Notes under the pieces: model-generated
What the model was told of the DNA's origin: nothing
Databases searched by the model: none
Seen by the model: only the letters and a program-made list of their open reading frames with translations
Translations under genes and position numbers: made by a program
Shown here: positions 50,676 through 56,564 of the stretch, one piece after another
Numbering within the stretch: position 1 is the stretch's first letter
How the letters are laid out: every line of letters begins with the position of its first letter
Assembly: GCA_910578095.1 (NCBI GenBank)
Contig: CAJTOZ010000018.1
Location: 1-56,564 of the forward strand
Source: an uncultured Muribaculaceae bacterium
Lineage (GTDB): Bacteria; Bacteroidota; Bacteroidia; Bacteroidales; Muribaculaceae
Reading direction: 5' to 3'
DNA length: 56,564 nucleotides

Positions 50676-51760
50676 AAATAGGGATTCTAACGCGCCGCTA
50701 CGGACATAACATGGGGTCTTCTCTGCAAGCCTATGCTATGGCAGAACTCATCCGCAGTCTCGGCCACGAAGCCGAGATAATAGACTATGATGAGAGTTCT
50801 GCGCATCTTACATGGAAAATACGTCCGCTCATGGAGCATCTTCAGTGGAGCATGCATCTTTACAAAAATGCTGCGAATAAGGAGTATCTCGCCCACAGGA
50901 TGGCGCAGGAAAAGCGCTTTGCCGATTTTGAAAAACACTATTTGCCATTGAGCCGTGAGCGTGTGTCGTCCGCGCGTGCGCTACGTCGGATAGCTACTCG
51001 CTACGACAAGATAGTAGTGGGTAGCGACCAGATCTGGAGTCCGTTTTTGTTCGACCCGAATTATTTCGGCGCGTTTCTAAAGGAGAATGAACGTGCAAAG
51101 GTAGTACCGTATGCACCGAGTGTAGGCACTTCCGAGCCAGGTGTTTTCTCCGAACAGGAAATCAACTTGTTGCGTTCGCTTGCCCATCTTAGTTGCCGCG
51201 AAGAAGCCGGCGCAGTTATAATGTCGGAATTCACAGGACGAGAGGTTCCCACTGTTCTTGACCCCACACTGATGCTGGCCGCCGATACTTGGCAATCAAT
51301 TTCGGGTAATCATGCTGTGCCAGCGTTGCCTGAAAAATACGTCCTTACATATTTCTTAGGCAAAGATATACCTCATGACGCAATCAGCAGTATTGCTGCT
51401 GATTGCAAGGCTAAGGTCGTAAATGTGGCCATGTTCAATAAGCCGAATGGAGTGATTGCCGATGTGCATGCCTGGCAGGTTGGACCTGGCGAGTTTCTCG
51501 CGCTTGTGGGTGGGGCCTCGCATGTGCTCACCGACTCGTTCCATGCTACAATCTTTTCTCACATATTCGATCGACCGTTCACTGTTTTTGAAAGGTTTAA
51601 GGCGTCGGAGCGGCAAAATCAGAATTCTCGCATACATACGCTTCTTTCTGTTCTTGGAAAGCAATCTTGTCTTTATGGCAGCAATGCATGTGATGCGGAT
51701 TCTATATTTGAATTGCAGAAACAGAGTTCGCTGAACTATCTCAAAGCAGCGTTGCTATGA
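50672..51760 (+). CDS. Polysaccharide pyruvyl transferase family protein
   Basis: This 362-residue protein starts KIGILTRRYGHNMGSSLQAY, with IVVGSDQIWSP, KVVPYAPSVGT, LSCREEAGAVIMSE and VPTVLDPTLML. ASHVLTDSFHATIFSHIFDRPF at the end is the family signature. It should add a pyruvate ketal from phosphoenolpyruvate to a sugar of the unit, or act in a related transfer. Its ATG at 50672 overlaps the Fe-S gene stop by 4 nt, so the two are a pair. Confidence 0.9.
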   Translation: MKIGILTRRYGHNMGSSLQAYAMAELIRSLGHEAEIIDYDESSAHLTWKIRPLMEHLQWSMHLYKNAANKEYLAHRMAQEKRFADFEKHYLPLSRERVSSARALRRIATRYDKIVVGSDQIWSPFLFDPNYFGAFLKENERAKVVPYAPSVGTSEPGVFSEQEINLLRSLAHLSCREEAGAVIMSEFTGREVPTVLDPTLMLAADTWQSISGNHAVPALPEKYVLTYFLGKDIPHDAISSIAADCKAKVVNVAMFNKPNGVIADVHAWQVGPGEFLALVGGASHVLTDSFHATIFSHIFDRPFTVFERFKASERQNQNSRIHTLLSVLGKQSCLYGSNACDADSIFELQKQSSLNYLKAALL

Positions 51761-52842
51761 GAATCCGGGCTTTTCATCTTTTGAACGATTTCAGCGGCAG
51801 CCCGAAAGTACTTGAGATGGCGCTGAGAGGTCTGGCTGCCCGTGGGCACTATGTGGAATTGTGTACATCGCGTGGGGGAGTTCTTGATTCTTTGACCGAC
51901 GCTGGCGTTGATGTGCGCTATTTCTCTTACAAGTTTTCTTCAAATCTGCCACTCACTGCATTGCGCATGCTCGTGGCGCAGATGAGGATGTTTGGGATGG
52001 CTTTTGCTTGTGGGCGCAAAAACACTACGGTGCTGGTAAATACAATTCTGCCGGTAGGTGCGGCATTAGGGGCATGGATGGGTGGTGCACGTGTTGTGTA
52101 TTATTACCACGAGAACGCCTACATAAAGAGTGCGTTCTACCGTGTGTTGGCCAAGTGCATGCTTCGCTTTGCGCGGCGCATCTTGTGTGTGTCGGATTTC
52201 CAACGCTCATATCTTCCGTCCGATAGTCCTGCCGTGGTTGTGCCAAACGCTTTGCCGGCATCCATGAGCTCAGCCTTGGTATATGACTCGGAATCGGCCT
52301 ACGCTCGCCGCACGGTGCTTATGGTTGGTTCTTTGAAGCGCTATAAGGGAGTCAATGAATTCTATGCTATAGCAGCAGGGATGGAGGATGTGCGTTTTAT
52401 CTTGGTAGTGAACGACACCGAAGAAAACATTGCAGCCTATGAGGAGCGCTTCGGATTGCAGCGCCCCGCCAATCTCGCGGTATATCCGCGTCAGAGCGAT
52501 ATCGCGCAGTTCTACAATCGTGCATCCGTGGTGTTGAATCTAACCGACCGGCGGGAGGTAGTTGAAACATTCGGCCTTACGGCGCTTGAAGCTATGACTG
52601 CCGGGCTACCGGTAGTGGTGCCCACAGAGGGTGGTGTTGCGGAATTGGTGACAGATGGTAGCGAGGGCTTTAAAATTGATGTGGCAAATGGTATAGCCCC
52701 TTTTATTGAACATCTGCGCATGATGCTGGACAATCGCGAAATCTATATGCGTATGGCGGCTTGCGCCCGCGCCAAAGCAGCCGGCTATTCCGAAGATGAG
52801 TATATCAAAAATTTTGAAAAGCAACTAAGTGATGAACAGTAG
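51757..52842 (+). CDS. Family 4 glycosyltransferase
   Basis: This 361-residue GT-B protein has N-terminal LNDFSGSPKVLEMALRGLAA, a membrane-touching middle (GAALGAWMGGARVVYYYHEN), C-terminal VLMVGSLKRYKGVNEFYAIA and the motif ETFGLTALEAMTAGLPVVVP, with the E-x7-E pair. It is one of three or four transferases in the locus and its donor cannot be told. The ATG overlaps the previous stop by 4 nt. The next gene starts 11 nt before its stop. Confidence 0.9.
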   Translation: MRIRAFHLLNDFSGSPKVLEMALRGLAARGHYVELCTSRGGVLDSLTDAGVDVRYFSYKFSSNLPLTALRMLVAQMRMFGMAFACGRKNTTVLVNTILPVGAALGAWMGGARVVYYYHENAYIKSAFYRVLAKCMLRFARRILCVSDFQRSYLPSDSPAVVVPNALPASMSSALVYDSESAYARRTVLMVGSLKRYKGVNEFYAIAAGMEDVRFILVVNDTEENIAAYEERFGLQRPANLAVYPRQSDIAQFYNRASVVLNLTDRREVVETFGLTALEAMTAGLPVVVPTEGGVAELVTDGSEGFKIDVANGIAPFIEHLRMMLDNREIYMRMAACARAKAAGYSEDEYIKNFEKQLSDEQ

Positions 52843-54130
52843 AGGCAAGAACATTCTTGTGTTGAGCTATGTAGTTTCGCCATATCGAGGTTCGGAAGCA
52901 TCTGTGGCATGGAATTATATTACAGAAATGTCGAAAGAGCACCATCTCACAGTGCTGTATGGCTGTGGAGGACTGCATCTTGGCGACAATGACGATATGG
53001 AGCGATGGCTAGCAGAAAAATCAATGCCGAATGTCGATTTTGTATTTGTGAAACCCAATTCTCTCAGTAGGATTCTCAACTGGCCAAACCGTAAGGGCTT
53101 TTTCCCTATGTGCTATCATCTGGCCTATCGTGCGTGGCATCGTACGGTCTATAATGTGGCTCGTGAACTTGTGGCCGAGCGCCATTTTGATCTAATACAT
53201 TATCTTGGCTCAAGCGGGTATTCTCAGCAAGGATATCTTTGGAAATTGGACTTGCCTTATATGCGTGGCCCTATGGGTGGATTTAATATAGCCCCGGATT
53301 CAATGTTGTCTGAACTGCCGGCGTTGCAGCGATTAAGGTGGAAATTTCGCAATTGGCATATCAGAAAAGATTTGAAAAGAAACGATTTTTTGGCAGAAGC
53401 TGTTCGTTGCACGGATGTGATAATAGGTGCTACGTCGGAAAATGCGAGGGTAATAAAACGGCATTTCGGTAAAGACTGTGATTATATGCCCGAAAACTGC
53501 ATGCGTAATCCCGGATATATCTGCAATGACCGTTTTGAGGCTCCCGGTGAACTGAATATCATGATGGCCGGTCGGCTCGATGCAAATAAGAATAATATAC
53601 TGTTGCTTCAGGCAATCTCGCGGATGACACACGCTGATAAAGTTCATGTGGATTTTGTAGGCGATGGCCCCATGCGTCCGGCTCTTGAACGCTATATCGC
53701 CGACAATAAACTGGGCAATATAGTAACTATAAGGGGCATGATGCCTCGTGATAAGGTGCAGGAGCTTTTCGACAACGCCCACCTGCATGTGGTCACATCA
53801 GTATCCGAGGGAAATCCCACTGTCGTTTGGGAAGCAATGGAGCATGGGGTGCCCACTCTCACGCTTGACCATTGCGGAATGGCTGATGTCGTTGATGAAA
53901 AATCGGGTGTGAAAATCTCCATTGGCACGTCCGAAGAAATGTCAGCAGCAATAGCCGTTGCTTTAGATGCATTGGTAGAAACCCCGGAGCGCCTGAAGCA
54001 ACTCTCTGAAGGAACAATTGAACGCAGTACAATATATCAATGGGACGAGCGCCGTCGCAAATTCAACCAATACTATGACCAGACAATTGCAAATTACAAC
54101 AACCGCCTCAAGACCCACCCGCATTGCTGA
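52832..54130 (+). CDS. Family 4 glycosyltransferase
   Basis: This 432-residue GT-B protein opens NILVLSYVVSPYRGSEASVA. It has an N-terminal part with helices around LPYMRGPMGGFNIAPDSM and a donor domain with IMMAGRLDANKNNILLLQAI, VDFVGDGPMRPALERYIA and VTIRGMMPRDKVQELFDNAH. SVSEGNPTVVWEAMEHGVPTL carries the nucleotide-sugar motif. It is longer than the other two GT4 proteins here. The ATG at 52832 is preferred to a GTG three bases earlier. Confidence 0.9.
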   Translation: MNSRGKNILVLSYVVSPYRGSEASVAWNYITEMSKEHHLTVLYGCGGLHLGDNDDMERWLAEKSMPNVDFVFVKPNSLSRILNWPNRKGFFPMCYHLAYRAWHRTVYNVARELVAERHFDLIHYLGSSGYSQQGYLWKLDLPYMRGPMGGFNIAPDSMLSELPALQRLRWKFRNWHIRKDLKRNDFLAEAVRCTDVIIGATSENARVIKRHFGKDCDYMPENCMRNPGYICNDRFEAPGELNIMMAGRLDANKNNILLLQAISRMTHADKVHVDFVGDGPMRPALERYIADNKLGNIVTIRGMMPRDKVQELFDNAHLHVVTSVSEGNPTVVWEAMEHGVPTLTLDHCGMADVVDEKSGVKISIGTSEEMSAAIAVALDALVETPERLKQLSEGTIERSTIYQWDERRRKFNQYYDQTIANYNNRLKTHPHC

Positions 54131-55067
54131 GTTTGATGGCATTCGTGCTTTCGCCATACTCATGATAATGACTTGTCATGTGTCGTATGGTTTGCAACCG
54201 AATAGTCCTGTTGGTCAATATCTCGGAGGAACTTTCAACTTTGTGTTTTTTATCATGTCGGCATTGCTTGCCGGCCTGTCCGCAAAACCTGCCGTTGCTG
54301 AGGGCGCAAGAAAATATATGGGTAGGCGTCTGCTCCGTATAGTCCCGGATTTGTGGTTGTTTCTTACTGCCTATTTGATTGTCGCACTCGCATGTGGAAT
54401 GCAGATGCCACCAAAGGCTGTAGCTATGAACTATGCTATGCTTGGATGGTTCGCTAAGCTGCCGCATATCGGTCATCTGTGGTTTGTGACAATGATTATG
54501 ATGTGCTATGCCATGTTCTTTTTACTTAACCGCTTCCGCCATTCTTCATTTGCAAAAATAATATTTACAGTAGTGTGTGTTACCGGACAAGTGGCGCTTG
54601 AGAGGATAGGGATGCCAGGCTATATGTTTCTTATTCTTCTCGTGTGCGGATTCGTCTACCTTTACGCACAGCATATTGTGATGTATGCGTTTGATTGCCA
54701 GCGATATATATATATATATATAATAGCTTTGGCTGTAAATGGACTTTTCCTGTGGATGTTGTACCGCAATGTTGTGTCAATAGGCCATCTTCCATATTAC
54801 TACATTTCATGCGTATGCGGAATATTAGCCATAGTGAGTCTGTTTGCTGCATTTAGAAATGTTAAGATTGGGAAGATTGTTTTGCTTATTTCTGCTTTAA
54901 GCTATCAACTGTATCTTGTACATCATCCCCTGTGCAATTTGTCTATCTACAAGCCTGTGGTTGAAAAACCTTACCTTGCAGTGATTTTAGTTTATGTGCT
55001 TAGTTTCGTACTCGCGTGGCTGTTGAAATCCGCAACCGATAGCATTGTCAAACTTACAAGAAAATGA
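54075..55067 (+). CDS. Acyltransferase 3 family membrane protein
   Basis: This 330-residue protein with about ten membrane helices has the acyltransferase-3 opening RIAEFDGIRAFAILMIMTCH with catalytic-type His, RRLLRIVPDLWLFL and LPHIGHLWFVTMIMMCY. SYQLYLVHHPL lies near the end. It should O-acetylate the polysaccharide. The gene contains an (AT)9.5 tract at 54704-54722 that encodes RYIYIYI; change by one unit would shift the frame. The ATG at 54075 lies 56 nt inside the preceding gene. It is the last gene before the DUF1972 glycosyltransferase, overlapping by 4 nt. Confidence 0.9.
   Translation: MTRQLQITTTASRPTRIAEFDGIRAFAILMIMTCHVSYGLQPNSPVGQYLGGTFNFVFFIMSALLAGLSAKPAVAEGARKYMGRRLLRIVPDLWLFLTAYLIVALACGMQMPPKAVAMNYAMLGWFAKLPHIGHLWFVTMIMMCYAMFFLLNRFRHSSFAKIIFTVVCVTGQVALERIGMPGYMFLILLVCGFVYLYAQHIVMYAFDCQRYIYIYIIALAVNGLFLWMLYRNVVSIGHLPYYYISCVCGILAIVSLFAAFRNVKIGKIVLLISALSYQLYLVHHPLCNLSIYKPVVEKPYLAVILVYVLSFVLAWLLKSATDSIVKLTRK
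54704..54722 (+). repeat. (AT)9.5 dinucleotide tract in the acyltransferase gene
   Basis: Nineteen alternating A/T bases lie inside the reading frame, between two membrane helices. Tracts like this are prone to slippage, which would switch the gene on and off. They are rare in coding sequence by chance, even in AT-rich genes. Confidence 0.85.
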
Positions 55068-56134
55068 AAAAAGTAGCTATAATAGGCACGCAAGGCGTGC
55101 CGGCCAACTACGGCGGTTTCGAGAGCTTGGTGGAGAATCTGCTGGGCGAGAATTGTCCGGCCGACATTCAGTACACGGTATATTGTTCGGGCAAGGATAT
55201 GCCCCTCAAGCAGAAGGAGTACAAAGGCGCCAGGCTGCGTTATGTGCCTCTGCATGCCAACGGGGCCCAGTCAATACCATACGACATCGTGTCGATGTGC
55301 CGCGCGCTGCGTGGCTACGATGTCGTGCTGGTGCTCGGGGTGAGCGGGTGCCTCTTTATGCCGGTTTTTAAGTTGCTGTGCCGCGGTAAGGTGATAGTCA
55401 ACATCGACGGGCTGGAGCATCGACGCGCCAAATGGGGAAATACTGCCCGCAAGGTGTTGCGATCCTCCGAGGCCATGGCTGTGAAGTATGCCGATGTGAT
55501 AGTGGCCGACAACAAGGGCATTCAGGACTATGTCACGGAAACTTATGGCAAGCCGTCCGAACTTATAGCCTACGGTGGGGATCATGCGAAGCGCGATCTT
55601 CCGGCCGACTACGTAGACGCCACGCTTGCGCGCTATGGCGTGGAGCGCGGGCGCTATGCCATCACGGTGTGCCGTATCGAGCCGGAAAACAACAGCCATG
55701 TGATTCTGGAGGCATTCTCCCGCGCACCCGAACGAACGCTGGTGTTCATTGGCAATTGGAACCACAGCGAGTGGGCACGCAATCTTAAGGACAAATATTC
55801 CGGTTATCCCAACATCAAGATCCTTGATGCCATCTACGATCTCGATATACTCTATGCTCTGCGCTCCTCGGCCGGAATATACATGCACGGCCATAGCGCG
55901 GGCGGCACGAATCCATCGTTGGTGGAGGCTATGTTCTTCGGCATACCCATCATTGCCTGCGACGTGGTGTACAACCGTGAGACCACCGAAAACCGTGCCG
56001 CCTATTTCACCACCGGCGACGAGCTTCTCGCTCTCCTGCAGGGAGAGATGCCATCCGGCGAGGCAATGAAGGAGATTGCCGCCCGACGCTATACATGGCG
56101 TCATATCGCCGACCAGTATGTATCGCTTTTTTGA
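55064..56134 (+). CDS. DUF1972 glycosyltransferase (rhamnosyltransferase-like)
   Basis: This 356-residue protein has the DUF1972 start VAIIGTQGVPANYGGFESLV, VLVLGVSGC, IVNIDGLEHRRAKWG, and YADVIVADNKGIQDYVTETY. The C-terminal GT4-like part has YAITVCRIEPENNSHVILEA and HGHSAGGTNPSLVEAMFFGI. Relatives such as Cps2T transfer rhamnose to a lipid-linked sugar. rmlA follows, so dTDP-rhamnose is a likely donor. The start overlaps the acyltransferase stop by 4 nt. GC content is back to the level of the chromosome. Confidence 0.9.
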   Translation: MKKVAIIGTQGVPANYGGFESLVENLLGENCPADIQYTVYCSGKDMPLKQKEYKGARLRYVPLHANGAQSIPYDIVSMCRALRGYDVVLVLGVSGCLFMPVFKLLCRGKVIVNIDGLEHRRAKWGNTARKVLRSSEAMAVKYADVIVADNKGIQDYVTETYGKPSELIAYGGDHAKRDLPADYVDATLARYGVERGRYAITVCRIEPENNSHVILEAFSRAPERTLVFIGNWNHSEWARNLKDKYSGYPNIKILDAIYDLDILYALRSSAGIYMHGHSAGGTNPSLVEAMFFGIPIIACDVVYNRETTENRAAYFTTGDELLALLQGEMPSGEAMKEIAARRYTWRHIADQYVSLF

Positions 56135-56160
56135 ATTTTAAATTATAATCCATATCTTTG
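56130..56160 (+). promoter_or_regulatory. Promoter of rmlA
   Basis: TTTG (56130-56133), 19 nt, TATCTTTG (56153-56160) match the consensus exactly. The leader would be about 14 nt. The dTDP-sugar genes may thus be expressed apart from the polysaccharide operon. Confidence 0.8.
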
Positions 56161-56178
56161 TACCAAAACCACAGGCCA

Positions 56179-56564
56179 ATGAAAGGAATAGTATTAGCCG
56201 GGGGCTCCGGAACGCGCCTCTATCCCATCACCAAGGGAGTGTCGAAGCAGATGTTGCCGATCTACGACAAGCCGATGGTGTATTACCCTATCTCCACGTT
56301 GATGCTGGCAGGCATCCGTGATATTCTGATAATATCGACTCCGACGGATCTTCCGGGCTTCCGCCGTCTGCTGGGCGACGGCAGCGATTATGGCGTGAAG
56401 TTCACCTATGCCGAGCAGCCTTCGCCCGATGGTCTGGCGCAGGCGTTCATCATCGGCAAGGAGTTTATCGGCGACGATTCGGCCTGTCTTGTCTTAGGCG
56501 ATAATATTTTCCACGGTGCGGGCTTCTCGCAGGTGTTGCGCCAGTCGGTGGAGGCAGCCGAGCG
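56179..56564 (+). CDS. rmlA: Glucose-1-phosphate thymidylyltransferase RmlA (partial)
   Basis: The first 128 codons are present and the gene runs off the window. MKGIVLAGGSGTRLYPITKG is the nucleotide-binding signature, with SKQMLPIYDKPMVYYPIS, EQPSPDGLAQAF and LVLGDNIFHG. It joins glucose-1-phosphate to dTTP, the first step to dTDP-rhamnose, and is feedback-inhibited by the end product in characterised enzymes. It starts 44 nt after the preceding stop and has its own promoter. The rest of the rml set is presumably downstream. Confidence 0.97.
   Translation, partial: MKGIVLAGGSGTRLYPITKGVSKQMLPIYDKPMVYYPISTLMLAGIRDILIISTPTDLPGFRRLLGDGSDYGVKFTYAEQPSPDGLAQAFIIGKEFIGDDSACLVLGDNIFHGAGFSQVLRQSVEAAE

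Noticed and set aside
1..56564. CRISPR arrays, tRNA and rRNA genes, insertion sequences
   Set aside because: I saw no regular short repeats with spacers, no rRNA-like stretches, no tRNA that I could fold by eye, and no transposase. A tRNA scan would settle this.

Overview
The window looks like a chromosome segment of a gut Bacteroidales bacterium, most likely Muribaculaceae or a close relative. The signs are TTTG / TAnnTTTG (-33/-7) promoters, few Shine-Dalgarno sites, a SusC/SusD polysaccharide utilisation locus (PUL), an UpxY-type antiterminator in front of a surface-polysaccharide locus, and DUF3408/DUF3987/MobA-MobC mobile-element genes. The assignment rests on gene content and motifs, not on a database search.

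Layout. (1) 1-6591: part of a mobilizable element, with a lysozyme-like remnant, two mob-operon accessory genes, relaxase, MobC, an oriT-like hairpin, DUF3408, DUF3987 and an excisionase-type HTH protein. An EVE-like gene and a GNAT gene follow. Repeats resembling integrase arm sites lie next to the 3' end of mnmE, the probable right boundary. No integrase is in view. (2) 6592-8882: mnmE and a membrane-anchored DNA/RNA nuclease. (3) 8966-21984, minus strand: a starch/alpha-glucan-type PUL made of a SusR-like regulator, SusC, SusD, a five-domain SusE-like lipoprotein, a clan GH-D (GH27-like) lipoprotein, a SusB-like GH97 and a SusF-like protein.

(4) 22188-39569, plus strand: the most unusual region. 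A stand-alone LytTR regulator leads a membrane FHA protein with a zinc ribbon and an exported caspase-like protease. A second unit begins with a very acidic DxDG-repeat protein, followed by a zinc-ribbon/FHA protein, a PP2C phosphatase, a transmembrane Ser/Thr kinase and six exported proteins. A third unit begins with a paralogous acidic protein, followed by three exported proteins, two of them Sel1-repeat proteins. The two acidic genes share one promoter architecture: direct repeats 21 bp apart ending 23 bp before a TTTG/TAnnTTTG promoter, which is the geometry expected of LytTR operators. Five of the exported proteins carry six copies of an unnamed beta-rich module, called here the CALVKV module. 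I propose that this is one co-regulated phospho-signalling and envelope system; I know of no described system with this composition.

(5) 39570-56564, plus strand: a surface-polysaccharide locus. It opens with a structured leader and a fusion of a catalytically dead tyrosine-recombinase fold to an UpxY/NusG-like antiterminator. Then come a TIR-STAND-TPR defence-type protein, a Wzx flippase fused to a hexapeptide acyltransferase, glycosyltransferases, a Wzy-like polymerase, an Fe-S protein paired with a polysaccharide pyruvyl transferase, and an acyltransferase containing an (AT)9.5 tract. The window ends inside rmlA, which has its own promoter.
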